Shown here: piece after piece, positions 40,708 to 49,785 of the stretch
Numbering within the stretch: the stretch's first letter is position 1
Layout: every line of letters begins with the position of its first letter
NCBI RefSeq assembly: GCF_001563265.1
Contig: NZ_CP005083.1
Span: forward strand, 2,297,001-2,361,000
Length of the DNA: 64,000 bases
DNA from: Sphingobium sp. TKS
GTDB lineage: Bacteria > Pseudomonadota > Alphaproteobacteria > Sphingomonadales > Sphingomonadaceae
Direction: 5' to 3'
Notes under the pieces: generated by a model
What the model saw: the letters and a program-made list of their open reading frames with translations, nothing else
Database searches by the model: none
Told to the model about the DNA's origin: nothing
Translations under genes and position numbers: made by a program

Positions 40708-42771
40708 ATGCGACCCGATATCCTCAACCCACTCTTCACCGAAATCGAAGCGCTGAAAGGCGTAGGCTCCGCGCTCGCAAAACCGCTGGAGCGGCTGGGG
40801 CTGGCCCGGGCCGTCGACGTGGCCTTCCATCTCCCGGTCAGCTTCATCGACCGTCGGATGGTGGACGAACTGATTCTCTCCGACTCCGGCCGGGTCATCG
40901 GCATAGAACTCACCCCCACCGACTATCGGGCATCCGGCAGCGCCCGCGCGCCCTTTCGCGTCATCGCGCAGGACAAGCACGGCAACAGCGTCGCGCTGGT
41001 TTATTTCGGCCGCAACAGCGCCTGGCCCCGCAAGCTATTGCCCTTGAACGAGCCCAAATTCATCTCCGGCAAGCTGGATGCCTATGGCGACAATCTCCAG
41101 ATCGTCCACCCGGACTATGTCCTTCCCCCCGAGGAAGCCGCGACGATCCCTGCCCGCGAGCCGGTCTATGGTCTTTCCGAAGGCCTGACCAACAACCGCA
41201 TGCGCGATCTGGCCACCCAAGCCCTGACCCGCGCCCCGGACCTTCCCGAATGGATCGAACCCAGCCTGCTCGCCCGCAAGGGCTGGCCCACATGGCACGA
41301 AGCGCTCATCCGCATCCACGCCGACCCCTCCGACGCGCAGGCACGCGAACGCCTCGCTTATGATGAAATCTTCGCCGGCCAGCTCGCGCTGATGCTGGTC
41401 CGCCAGTCCTCCCGCAAACGCAGGGGCGTGCCCATTGCCGGAGACGGCCGCCTGCGCGCCATGCTTCAATTGCCCTTTGCGCCGACCGGAGCGCAACGCC
41501 GCGCCTTTTCGGAGATTGAAGGCGACATGGCCCAACCCGTCCCCATGCTCCGCCTGCTGCAAGGCGATGTAGGCTCGGGCAAGACGCTGGTCGCGCTGAT
41601 GGCGCTCCTCAACACGGTCGAGGCGGGCGCCCAGGGCGCGCTCCTCGCACCCACGGAAATCCTCGCCCGCCAGCATTATGAAACGCTGCGCAAAATGGCG
41701 TCGGGCCTGCCTGTCACCATCGCCATCCTCACTGGCCGGGAAAAGGGCAAGACCCGCGAATCCACCCTCATGGGCCTGGCGGACGCCAGCATCGATATCC
41801 TCGTCGGCACCCACGCCATCTTCCAGGAAGCCGTGCGCTACAAGAATCTCGCGCTGGCGGTGATCGATGAACAGCATCGCTTCGGGGTCGCCCAACGCAT
41901 GATGCTTGCCTCGAAAGCTGAACGTACCCCCCATCTGCTGGTGATGACCGCTACCCCGATCCCGCGCACGCTGACGCTCACTTATTATGGCGAAATGGAC
42001 GTCTCCCGCCTCGACGAGATGCCCCCCGGCCGCCAGCCGATCCAGACGGTCGTCATGTCCGCCAACCGCCTGGATGAAGTGGTCGAAGCGCTTGCCCGCC
42101 ATGTCGAAGGCGGCGGTCAGGCCTATTGGGTCTGTCCCCTGGTCGAGGAAAGCGAAACCAGCGACCTCGCCGCGGCCGAAGCTCGCGCCGAAATGCTGAA
42201 AATGCGCTTTGGCGAGTTGGTCGGCCTCGTTCACGGCCGCATGAAGGGGCCGGAAAAGGACGCCGCGATGGAAGCCTTCGCTTCGGCCCGCACCAGGATA
42301 CTTGTCGCCACCACGGTCATCGAAGTCGGCGTCGATGTTCCCAATTCCAACCTCATCATCATAGAAGGCGCCGATCGTTTCGGCCTCGCCCAACTTCACC
42401 AGCTCAGAGGCCGCGTGGGTCGGGGCCAGAACCATTCGGTCTGCATCCTCCTGCGCGGCGGCGCGCTGAGCGAAACCAGCCGCGCCCGCCTGGCCCTGAT
42501 GCGAGAAACCAATGACGGCTTCCGCATAGCCGAAGAAGACCTCCGCCTGCGGGGCGCGGGCGAAATTTTGGGCACCCGCCAATCGGGCGAACAGCAACTC
42601 AAACTCGCCACCCCGGAACATCTCTCGGCGCTGCTGGATTCGGCCCGGGATGACGCGCATCTCCTGATCGACCGGGACGGCGGCCTGACCGAAACGAGAG
42701 GGGAGGCTGCCCGAACCTGTCTCTACCTCTTCGAACGCGATGCCGCCGTGGGCCTGCTTCGCAGCGGCTAA
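40708..42771 (+). CDS. recG: ATP-dependent DNA helicase RecG
   Basis: The 687-residue branch-migration helicase reverses stalled forks. ATG 40708 begins MRPDILNPLFTEIEALKGVG, the wedge-domain helix-hairpin start; in-frame sequence upstream is non-coding. Order: OB/wedge domain, Walker A LQGDVGSGKTLVALMA, DEQHRFGVAQRMML, MTATPIPRTLTLTYYGEMD, VEVGVDVPNSNLIIIEGADR and QLRGRVGRGQNHSVCIL, the last ones being motifs V and VI. Length is normal. The gene stands alone and is followed by a long REP-type inverted repeat that may end the transcript. Confidence 0.96.
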   Translation: MRPDILNPLFTEIEALKGVGSALAKPLERLGLARAVDVAFHLPVSFIDRRMVDELILSDSGRVIGIELTPTDYRASGSARAPFRVIAQDKHGNSVALVYFGRNSAWPRKLLPLNEPKFISGKLDAYGDNLQIVHPDYVLPPEEAATIPAREPVYGLSEGLTNNRMRDLATQALTRAPDLPEWIEPSLLARKGWPTWHEALIRIHADPSDAQARERLAYDEIFAGQLALMLVRQSSRKRRGVPIAGDGRLRAMLQLPFAPTGAQRRAFSEIEGDMAQPVPMLRLLQGDVGSGKTLVALMALLNTVEAGAQGALLAPTEILARQHYETLRKMASGLPVTIAILTGREKGKTRESTLMGLADASIDILVGTHAIFQEAVRYKNLALAVIDEQHRFGVAQRMMLASKAERTPHLLVMTATPIPRTLTLTYYGEMDVSRLDEMPPGRQPIQTVVMSANRLDEVVEALARHVEGGGQAYWVCPLVEESETSDLAAAEARAEMLKMRFGELVGLVHGRMKGPEKDAAMEAFASARTRILVATTVIEVGVDVPNSNLIIIEGADRFGLAQLHQLRGRVGRGQNHSVCILLRGGALSETSRARLALMRETNDGFRIAEEDLRLRGAGEILGTRQSGEQQLKLATPEHLSALLDSARDDAHLLIDRDGGLTETRGEAARTCLYLFERDAAVGLLRSG

Positions 42772-42778
42772 AGTTGAT

Positions 42779-42844
42779 GTGCTCCTGCGAAGGCAAGAGC
42801 CCAGTCCTGCCGATCGAACTGGACTCCTGCCTTCGCAGGAGCAC
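42779..42844 (+). repeat. Long inverted repeat after recG (REP-like)
   Basis: Seventeen bases starting GTGCTCCTGCGAAG (42779-42795) are repeated as a perfect inverted copy at 42828-42844. A further inner AGTCC/GGACT pair extends the stem. The CTGCGAAGGCA core is related to the CGCGAAGGCGG core of the repeat at 46881. It probably forms a stable 3' hairpin after recG. Confidence 0.8.
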
Positions 42845-42917
42845 GTTTCACCTAGTCCCATGGCCCGCAATTGCTGCAACCGCGAAACCATCCCGCCGCC
42901 AAGCCGTTGCTTGCATC

Positions 42918-44009
42918 ATGCAATCGGACATCAGCCTGCACCACATCACGCCGATGGCGGCGATCTCCATCGCCCTGTCGGTGGTCGCCGCCTTCCTCTT
43001 CCACTGGCTCGCCTACTGGACAGCCACCCGCATATTTCGCCGGATGCGCATAGAGCCGATCATCCTCCCGGCCATCTACCAGCCGACCCGCTGGATCATC
43101 GTCCTGATGACGCTCGCCGCAGGCATCCAGCCCCTGACCTTCAGTCCCAATGTCGAGGCGATCTGGTCGATCGGCTCGAAAATGCTGTTCATCCTCCTCA
43201 ACGGCTGGCTAATCTTCGCGGCCATGCGCGCAGGCCGCATTTTCCTCGAACGGCGCAGCGACATCACGGTCGAGGACAATCTCAAGGCCCGCCGCCACCA
43301 CACGCGCATCCGCATCCTCTATCGCGTGGCGCAGTGCATCATCGGTTTCCTCATCCTCTCGCTGATGCTGATCGCCATTCCCGGCGTTCGCAGCATCGGC
43401 GTCACCCTTATGGCGTCGGCAGGCCTTGCGGGCCTCGCGGTAGGCGCAGCCGCCCAACCCGCGCTCAAGAACCTGATCGCCGGTATCCAGATGGCCTTTT
43501 CCGAACCCATCCGCCTGGATGACGTGCTGATCGTGGAGGGCGAATGGGGCAGGGTGGAGGACATAAAGCTCACCTATGTCGTGATCCGCATCTGGGACGA
43601 CCGCCGCCTGATCGTTCCCGTCTCCTATTTCCTGGAAAAGCCTTTCCAGAACTGGACGACCAGGACGTCGGACCTACTCGGCACTGTCTTTCTTTATGTC
43701 GATCCCGCCACGGACATAGAGCCGATCCGCGCCAAATTCATCGAAGCGGTCCGGTCAAACAGCCGCTGGGACGGCCGCGTCGCGATCCTGCAAGTGACCG
43801 ACCACCGCGCCGACGCGCTGGAGCTACGCGGTTTGCTGAGTGCGCGCAACGCCGGCACCGCCTTCGACCTGCGTTGTGAAGTGCGCGAAGCTATGATGAA
43901 TTTCCTGCGCACGCACATGCCGCAAGCGCTGGTCCGGTCGCGTCAGCGTCTGGAAGCAGGGGAGGGGTTTGCGGAAGCCGTTACCAGGCCGTCTGCCGCG
44001 GCGGGATGA
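42918..44009 (+). CDS. MscS-family small-conductance mechanosensitive channel
   Basis: ATG 42918 (MQSDISLHHITPMAAIS) gives 363 residues; the open frame before it covers the REP. Four hydrophobic segments are visible (about residues 11-33, 51-71, 83-101 and 130-155), then the pore-lining helix typical of MscS (TLMASAGLAGLAVGAAAQPALKN) and the beta domain start GIQMAFSEPIRLDDVLIVEG. The C-terminal alpha/beta domain follows. Such channels release solutes on osmotic downshock. It overlaps the convergent PilZ gene by 29 bases. Confidence 0.85.
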   Translation: MQSDISLHHITPMAAISIALSVVAAFLFHWLAYWTATRIFRRMRIEPIILPAIYQPTRWIIVLMTLAAGIQPLTFSPNVEAIWSIGSKMLFILLNGWLIFAAMRAGRIFLERRSDITVEDNLKARRHHTRIRILYRVAQCIIGFLILSLMLIAIPGVRSIGVTLMASAGLAGLAVGAAAQPALKNLIAGIQMAFSEPIRLDDVLIVEGEWGRVEDIKLTYVVIRIWDDRRLIVPVSYFLEKPFQNWTTRTSDLLGTVFLYVDPATDIEPIRAKFIEAVRSNSRWDGRVAILQVTDHRADALELRGLLSARNAGTAFDLRCEVREAMMNFLRTHMPQALVRSRQRLEAGEGFAEAVTRPSAAAG

Positions 44010-44334
44010 GGGACAGCATCGCGTCATAGACGTGCGGCTCGATCTTCTTCAGAAACTCGACGCCTATGCGGCCATCTTCGGCCCAGCGCACTTCCCCGGC
44101 ATGATCCTTCACGACCGGCAGCCATATCGTCACCCGCTCACCGATCGCCAGTTGCGCCTCGGTCCGGCACATCAGTCCCAGCGCGGAGATATTGATGATC
44201 CGCGTCCCATGGGTCCGGCCCTGCGCCGTGATATGGCTCACCATATCGACCAGATCGCGCTGTGCGCGTCGCTGGTTGACGGCAGGATCCCGCGACTGGT
44301 TCAGGTGAGAGAGGCTTGCGAACATCGAAGGCAT
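43981..44334 (-). CDS. PilZ-domain protein (cyclic-di-GMP receptor)
   Basis: The 117-residue single-domain protein shows both PilZ motifs: RxxxR in NQRRAQRDLVDM and (D/N)xSxxG in INISALGLMC, followed by GEVRWAEDGRIGVEFL. Such proteins bind cyclic di-GMP and alter partner proteins. A cyclic-di-GMP phosphodiesterase lies 8 kb away at 34734; any link is speculative. The 3' end overlaps the MscS gene on the other strand. Confidence 0.82.
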   Translation of the reverse strand: MPSMFASLSHLNQSRDPAVNQRRAQRDLVDMVSHITAQGRTHGTRIINISALGLMCRTEAQLAIGERVTIWLPVVKDHAGEVRWAEDGRIGVEFLKKIEPHVYDAMLSLIPPRQTAW

Positions 44335-44410
44335 GCCCGCAGGATAAGGTAAGGAAGATAGCCCCTTCCTTACCTCATCTGGTTAACGCGCCATATACGC
44401 TCTTTTGATT

Positions 44411-45628
44411 TCAGGCGGTTACCAGCCCGTGCTTCTTCGCGCCGAAGCTGACCTTGTCGCCGGGTTTCAGCACCAGAGCAGGATCGCTGACCACTTCGCC
44501 ATTCACGCGAATGGCGCCCTCGGAAAGCTTGCGCCGCACTTCTTTGTTGGAGGCGGCAAAGCCCAGCGCCGTCGTGCCCTGAACGATATTCAGCCCCTCG
44601 GCCCCCAGGCTGACGGTCGGCAGATTGGCATCCGATGCGCCCTCCTCAAAGGTCCGTCGCGCCGTCTCAGCCGCCAAGGCCGCCGCATCGGCACCCCGGC
44701 AAAGCGCCGTCGCCTCATTGGCCAAAATCTTCTTCGCCTCGTTGATATCCGCCCCTTGAAGCGAAGCCAGCCGCTCCACCTCATCCATCGGCAGGTCGGT
44801 GAACAGCCTCAGCCGGTTCGCGACGTCGGCATCGGCGGTATTCCGCCAGAACTGCCAATAATCATAGTTGGAAAGCTGATCCTCGTTGAGCCAGACCGCG
44901 CCGCCTACGGTCTTGCCCATCTTGGTCCCATCGGCGTTGGTCAGCAGCGGCGTGGTGAGGCCGAACACATGAGTCCCGTCCACGCGCCGGGCCAGTTCGA
45001 CGCCGTTGACGATATTGCCCCACTGGTCCGATCCGCCCATCTGCAACCGGCAGGCCGACCGCCGGGACAGCTCCAGAAAGTCATAGGCCTGAAGGATCAT
45101 ATAGTTGAATTCGAGGAAACTCAGCGACTGCTCACGATCCAGGCGCAGCTTCACCGAATCGAAGCTCAACATCCGGTTCACGGAGAAATGCTGTCCGATA
45201 TCCCGCAGGAACGGGATATATTCCAACTTGTCCAGCCATTCGGCATTGTCCAGCATGATCGCGTCCGTCGGCCCGTTACCGAAGGTCAGGAAGCGCTCGA
45301 ACACCCGTTTGATGCTCGCGACATTCTCCGCGATCAGATCGGTGGTCAGCAGCTTGCGCGCCTCGTCCTTGAAGCTCGGATCACCGATCTTGCCGGTGCC
45401 GCCACCCATCAGAACGATCGGCTTGTGCCCGGCCTTCTGCAACTGCCGCAGCATCATGATCGACACCAGATGACCGACATGCAGCGAGGGCGCCGTCGGA
45501 TCGAAGCCGATATAGCCCGGTACGATCTGCTTGGCGGCCAGGGCGTCCAGCCCCTCCGCATCGGTCAACTGATGAATGTAGCCGCGCGTTTCGAGCAGGC
45601 AGAGCAGATCGGATGAGTAGCTGGTCAT
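44411..45628 (-). CDS. tyrS: Tyrosyl-tRNA synthetase
   Basis: The 405-residue class I enzyme charges tRNA-Tyr. The HIGH-type motif is [14 protein letters not shown] and the KMSKS-type motif KMGKTVGG; the tyrosine-binding segment includes [12 protein letters not shown] and [11 protein letters not shown]. The C-terminus is an S4 RNA-binding domain ([20 protein letters not shown]). Length matches bacterial TyrS (about 400-420). It is divergent from anmK with a 100-bp spacer. Confidence 0.96.
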   Translation of the reverse strand: MTSYSSDLLCLLETRGYIHQLTDAEGLDALAAKQIVPGYIGFDPTAPSLHVGHLVSIMMLRQLQKAGHKPIVLMGGGTGKIGDPSFKDEARKLLTTDLIAENVASIKRVFERFLTFGNGPTDAIMLDNAEWLDKLEYIPFLRDIGQHFSVNRMLSFDSVKLRLDREQSLSFLEFNYMILQAYDFLELSRRSACRLQMGGSDQWGNIVNGVELARRVDGTHVFGLTTPLLTNADGTKMGKTVGGAVWLNEDQLSNYDYWQFWRNTADADVANRLRLFTDLPMDEVERLASLQGADINEAKKILANEATALCRGADAAALAAETARRTFEEGASDANLPTVSLGAEGLNIVQGTTALGFAASNKEVRRKLSEGAIRVNGEVVSDPALVLKPGDKVSFGAKKHGLVTA

Positions 45629-45727
45629 AGTGCGGCGCCCTTAGCATCGCGGTTTGTCATCGTCACCATTATGTTGATAGTCACGCCAAAGTTGATTCTC
45701 CGCATTTTAGGGGCAGCAGGACAGGCC

Positions 45728-46834
45728 ATGACAGACAGTCACCCCATGCTGGCAATAGGCCTGATGTCGGGCACCTCGCGCGACGGCATAGACGCCGCGC
45801 TGATCGAAACCGACGGAGAGGGCGCCAGCATAGGCATCGCCTTCCACGCCATGCCCTATGGCGACGGCTTCCGCATGCGCCTGGCCGAAGCCTGTCAGCG
45901 TGCCATGACAATGGAAAAGCCCGGCTTCGAACCCCTAATCCACGCGGTCGAGGAAGAATTGACCGAACTCCATGTCGAGGCGGTATCTGACCTTCTCGCC
46001 CGTAGCGGCCATGTCACGCAGGACATCGCCGTCATCGGCTTCCACGGCCATACCGTCGCCCACCGCCCCGAACGCCGCTGGACCTGGCAGATCGGGGACG
46101 GCGCCGCCCTCGCAGGCGCGTTCGGCATTCGCGTTGTCGCGGACCTGCGCAGCGCCGACGTCGCCGCGGGAGGGCAGGGCGCTCCGCTGCTTCCGGTCTA
46201 TCACCGTGCTCTCGCCTATGATCTTCCCAAGCCGGTCGCCGTCCTGAACCTAGGCGGAGTCGCCAATATCACCGCCATCGCCTCCGACGGCGAGATCGTC
46301 GCCTTCGACACCGGCATGGCGAGCGGCCTCATCGACAATTGGATGCAGACCCATAGCGACCGCAGCTTCGATGAAAATGGCGCCGCGGCTGCCAGGGGCA
46401 AAATCGACGAAGCGCGCCTGGCGTCCATGCTCTCCGACCCCTGGTTCGTCGTCGCGCCTCCGAAAAGCATAGACCGGGAAGCCTTCACCATCGAAGCCAT
46501 GCGCGCGCTCTCCCTGGAGGACGGCGCGGCAACCCTCACGGCCTTTTCCGCCGCAGCCGTCGCCAAAGCCCTCGGCCATCTGCCGGAACGCCCGAAACAT
46601 ATCTATGCCGCCGGCGGTGGCCGCCACAACGCCACGCTCATGCGGATGCTGGCGACCTATACCGGCACGGAGGTCCGCCCTGTGGACGAACTGGGCTGGG
46701 ACGGCGACGCCCTTGAAGCGCAAGGCTTTGCCTATATGGCCGTCCGTCATCTGAAAGGCCTGCCGATCAGCTTCCCCGGCACGACTGGCGCGCCGCAGCC
46801 CATGACGGGCGGCGTGCTCTTCGAACCGGCTTAG
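45728..46834 (+). CDS. anmK: Anhydro-N-acetylmuramic acid kinase
   Basis: The 368-residue enzyme phosphorylates and opens 1,6-anhydro-MurNAc during peptidoglycan recycling. The phosphate-binding motif GLMSGTSRDGID is near the N-terminus; AVIGFHGHTVAHRPERRWTW, NLGGVANITAI and FDTGMASGLIDNWM follow, all typical. ATG 45728 lies after CAGGACAGG and is preferred over upstream starts. It is divergent from tyrS, an order common in alphaproteobacteria. A long REP follows the stop. Confidence 0.95.
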   Translation: MTDSHPMLAIGLMSGTSRDGIDAALIETDGEGASIGIAFHAMPYGDGFRMRLAEACQRAMTMEKPGFEPLIHAVEEELTELHVEAVSDLLARSGHVTQDIAVIGFHGHTVAHRPERRWTWQIGDGAALAGAFGIRVVADLRSADVAAGGQGAPLLPVYHRALAYDLPKPVAVLNLGGVANITAIASDGEIVAFDTGMASGLIDNWMQTHSDRSFDENGAAAARGKIDEARLASMLSDPWFVVAPPKSIDREAFTIEAMRALSLEDGAATLTAFSAAAVAKALGHLPERPKHIYAAGGGRHNATLMRMLATYTGTEVRPVDELGWDGDALEAQGFAYMAVRHLKGLPISFPGTTGAPQPMTGGVLFEPA

Positions 46835-46880
46835 CCTGTCGACGGCTCGAATTGGCCATTTCCGGACATTTTCGAAGGTC

Positions 46881-46968
46881 GTCATCCCCGCGAAGGCGGG
46901 GATCCATCTCCCAGCGTTGCATCAAGCGGTTAGGTCAGGAGATGGATTCCCGCCTTCGCGGGAATGAC
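46881..46968 (+). repeat. REP palindrome after anmK
   Basis: Two 31-bp arms (46881-46911 and 46938-46968) are inverted copies with only two differences; both contain the CGCGAAGGCGGG / CCCGCCTTCGCG core and a GGAGATGGAT/ATCCATCTCC part. This is a typical chromosomal REP seen in many alphaproteobacteria. Confidence 0.82.
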
Positions 46969-47269
46969 AAAACAGGAAGCGTCCGCCTTCCACCCATTCC
47001 CGCCAATCCACACGCCCTTTGTCGCCCATTTTGCACATATCATCTGATAATCCGAGAGAGCGAACCTCAGGACAGTATCAGCCCATTCTTCTATCCTGCC
47101 GAAAAACATGATGAATTTCGGTCGATAAAGCTTCATCGGCGCATGGTCATTTCGATTTTCCCGAAACTAATTCTTTCGATCGATTCCACGCCGGAAAGAA
47201 ATCAGCAACATACAGGGCGGGCCTTCGAACCGGAAGCGCCCGGGGGTGTCACAACATAGGAGAGTCGCA
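46969..47269 (+). other. Promoter region of the repeat-protein gene
   Basis: About 300 bp, more AT-rich than the surroundings, without a protein-like frame. It holds no obvious -35/-10 pair that I would assert. The A/T-rich part around 47080-47200 is the likely promoter of the secreted repeat protein that follows. Confidence 0.4.
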
Positions 47270-47620
47270 GTGACCAGATTTACCCTTCCCCTCATCGGCC
47301 TTGCCGTCCTGACCGCCGCTACGGGCGCACAGGCGCAGGATAGCGGCGTCAAGGGAACCCTGCAGGACAGCAATGTGAAGGGAACGCTGCAAGATGCCAA
47401 TGTGAAAGGCACCTTGCAGGACGCCAATGTCAAAGGCACGCTGCAGGATGTGCAGAGCGCCACGAGGGCGGCGCAGGATGCGCGTACCGCGTCGACCGAA
47501 GCGCGCTCCTCGGCTGCTGAAACCCGCAGCGCTGCGCAGGATGCCCGCGCCAACGCGAGCGCTGCCCGCGAAACGGCCACGTCGGTCAAGGAAACCGCGC
47601 GTTCGACCCGCGGCAGTTGA
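47270..47620 (+). CDS. Secreted repeat protein, 116 aa
   Basis: GTG 47270 lies about nine bases after TAGGAGAG. A signal peptide (MTRFTLPLIGLAVLTAATGAQA) is followed by a tandem nine-residue repeat, GVKGTLQDS, NVKGTLQDA, NVKGTLQDA, NVKGTLQDV, then an Ala/Arg/Thr-rich helical tail (QSATRAAQDARTASTEARSS) with no aromatic residue. The DNA repeat unit is 27 bp and almost perfect, so copy number may vary. The low-complexity helical tail could be a coiled coil or periplasmic spacer. A barrel-type outer-membrane protein gene follows and may be cotranscribed. Confidence 0.62.
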   Translation: MTRFTLPLIGLAVLTAATGAQAQDSGVKGTLQDSNVKGTLQDANVKGTLQDANVKGTLQDVQSATRAAQDARTASTEARSSAAETRSAAQDARANASAARETATSVKETARSTRGS

Positions 47621-47695
47621 TCGCATCCCAAGCATGAAGAGTGGAGGGCGGGCCCATCAAAGGCTCGCCCTGCTTGGCATATGGAGGGGAAATCG

Positions 47696-48523
47696 ATGAA
47701 GGGGACCATGAAGCTGGTCGCTGCCGGCATGGCCATGGCTGCCGCGCCCGCGCCGGCACAAATCGCGGCGCAAAGCGGCCCGCAAACCATGCAGGCCGAA
47801 GAGCCGTCCACAGCCTTATCTACAGGCGGCAGTCTCACCGCGATCACTGGCGTCGACTATAGCAGCGGCGATTACGGCACCGGCTCCGACACCCATATAT
47901 GGGTCGTGCCGATGAGCCTGCGTTATCGCACCGGCCCGCTCCGCTTCACCGCGACCTTGCCATGGCTGCGCATCAACGGATCGTCCGCGATCGTCGGCGG
48001 CGGATCGGGCGGCGTCATCATCGATCCGAACGCCCCCCGCACCACTCGCAGCGGCCTTGGCGACCTGACATTGGGCGTCGGCTACCAGATTCCGGAGGAA
48101 CAACTCGGTTTCGGTCTAGACCTCTCAGCCCGCGTCAAGCTCCCCACCGCCTCGCGCTCCAAGGCGCTGGGGACCGGCAAGACGGATGTGACGGTCGCGG
48201 CGGAAATCTCCAAAAGCTTCGGCATCGTCACGCCCTTTGCCAATGTGGGCTATCGCATGCCCGGCGACCCTTCGGGCTTCAATCTGCACAACGCCTGGAC
48301 AGCATCGGGCGGCGCAAGCGTGATGCTGGGCAAGTCGGCGCTGATCGTCTCCTACGACTATCGTGAATCCACCAGCGACCTTGCCCGCGACAGCCGGGAA
48401 CTGTTCGGCGCCTTCAGCACGCCGGTCGCGGAAAAGCTGATCTTCACCCTCTATGGCACCGGCGGCCTCAGCAAAGGCGCCGCCGACTATGGCCTGGGCT
48501 CCATGGTCAGCGTGAAATTCTGA
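47696..48523 (+). CDS. Outer-membrane beta-barrel protein
   Basis: ATG 47696 follows GAGGGGAAA, giving about 275 residues. A signal peptide ends near PAPAQIAAQ. The mature part alternates polar and nonpolar residues in strands (LRYRTGPLRFTATLPWLRI, GLGDLTLGVGYQIP, ITPFANVGYRMPGD-like) and ends with the outer-membrane signature phenylalanine (MVSVKF). It resembles small porin-like or transporter barrels without a plug. Substrate unknown. Confidence 0.68.
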   Translation: MKGTMKLVAAGMAMAAAPAPAQIAAQSGPQTMQAEEPSTALSTGGSLTAITGVDYSSGDYGTGSDTHIWVVPMSLRYRTGPLRFTATLPWLRINGSSAIVGGGSGGVIIDPNAPRTTRSGLGDLTLGVGYQIPEEQLGFGLDLSARVKLPTASRSKALGTGKTDVTVAAEISKSFGIVTPFANVGYRMPGDPSGFNLHNAWTASGGASVMLGKSALIVSYDYRESTSDLARDSRELFGAFSTPVAEKLIFTLYGTGGLSKGAADYGLGSMVSVKF

Positions 48524-48545
48524 TCCTGCTGCCAGCCGGTAAAGC

Positions 48546-49721
48546 TTACCGCTTCCGGGTCAGCTCCCGCATCGCGTCGTCAATCCCCTCGATCGTGAGC
48601 GGATACATGCGCCCGTTCATGATCTCGCGGATGATCTTCGTCGACTGGCTATAGCCCCAATGCGCCTCCTGCGCGGGGTTCAGCCAGACCGCGGCGGGAT
48701 AGGTGTGTAGCACACGGCTCAACCATGTCGCGCCCGGTTCCTCGTTCATATGTTCGACCGATCCGCCGGGATGGCTGATCTCATAAGGACTCATCGCCGC
48801 GTCCCCGACGAAGATCACCTTATAATCATGCCCATATTTGTGGAGGATGTCCCAGGTCGGCGTTCGTTCCGAAAAGCGCCGCTTATTGTCCTTCCACACG
48901 CCTTCGTAGAGGCAGTTATGGAAGTAGAAGAACTCCATATTCTTGAATTCGCTGGTCGCCGCCGAGAACAGTTCCTCGCAGAGCGTGATGAACGGGTCCA
49001 TCGACCCGCCGACATCCAGGAACAGCAGCAGCTTCACCGCATTGTGCCGTTCGGGCCGCATGCGGATGTCGAGCCAGCCCTGCCGCGCCGTGCCCCGGAT
49101 CGTCTCGTCCAGGTCCAGCTCGTCGGCCGCGCCCTCCCGCGCAAAGCGCCGCAGCCGCCGCAGCGCCACCTTGATGTTGCGGGTGCCCAGCTCCTTCTGA
49201 TTGTCCAGATTGGCGAATTCGCGCTTTTCCCACACCTTGATGGCGCGCTTGTGCTTGCTTTCGCCGCCGATCCGCACGCCTTCGGGATTATAGCCGCCAT
49301 GGCCGAAGGGGGATGTGCCGCCGGTGCCGATCCACTTGTTGCCGCCCTGATGGCGCTCCTTCTGCTCCTCCAGCCGCTTCTTCAGCGTTTCCATAATCTC
49401 GTCCCAGCTTCCCAGCGACTTGATCTTCTCCATCTCCTCGGGGCTGAGGAATTTCTCCGCGACCAGGCGCAGCCATTCCTCCGGGATTTCCGCTTCGACG
49501 CCCTCCGTGCCCAGCACGCCCTTGAACACGCGGGCGAACACCTGATCGAAGCGGTCGATCAGCCCCTCATCCTTCACATAGGTGGCGCGGGCGAGATAAT
49601 AGAAATCCTCCGGCCGCTGCCCGATCACATCGCGATCCAGCGCCTCCAGCAGCAGCAGATGTTCCTTGATGCTAGCGGGGATGCCGGCAGCACGCAGCGC
49701 GTCGAGAAAGTTGAGCATCAT
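48546..49721 (-). CDS. VWA-domain, CoxE-like protein (MoxR partner)
   Basis: The 391-residue product has an N-terminal helical part (MMLNFLDALRAAGIPASIKE) and a C-terminal von Willebrand A-like domain with a MIDAS variant LLLFLDVGGSMDPF, DVGGS in place of DxSxS. The CoxE-like family normally works with a MoxR-type AAA ATPase to mature metalloenzymes or complexes. The matching MoxR gene lies at 52769-53626, separated here by three genes, one on the other strand. No signal peptide; cytoplasmic. Start is the ATG pair at the N-terminus. Confidence 0.82.
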   Translation of the reverse strand: MMLNFLDALRAAGIPASIKEHLLLLEALDRDVIGQRPEDFYYLARATYVKDEGLIDRFDQVFARVFKGVLGTEGVEAEIPEEWLRLVAEKFLSPEEMEKIKSLGSWDEIMETLKKRLEEQKERHQGGNKWIGTGGTSPFGHGGYNPEGVRIGGESKHKRAIKVWEKREFANLDNQKELGTRNIKVALRRLRRFAREGAADELDLDETIRGTARQGWLDIRMRPERHNAVKLLLFLDVGGSMDPFITLCEELFSAATSEFKNMEFFYFHNCLYEGVWKDNKRRFSERTPTWDILHKYGHDYKVIFVGDAAMSPYEISHPGGSVEHMNEEPGATWLSRVLHTYPAAVWLNPAQEAHWGYSQSTKIIREIMNGRMYPLTIEGIDDAMRELTRKR

Positions 49722-49785
49722 GACGGCGCTCTTGTCTGCCAGCTTGGTCAGCGATGCAAGCTCTGCCGCGTTGTCGGAATGTTAA

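Noticed and set aside
41035..42891. Minus-strand open frame of 618 codons under recG
   Set aside because: Antisense shadow; recG motifs are complete on the plus strand.
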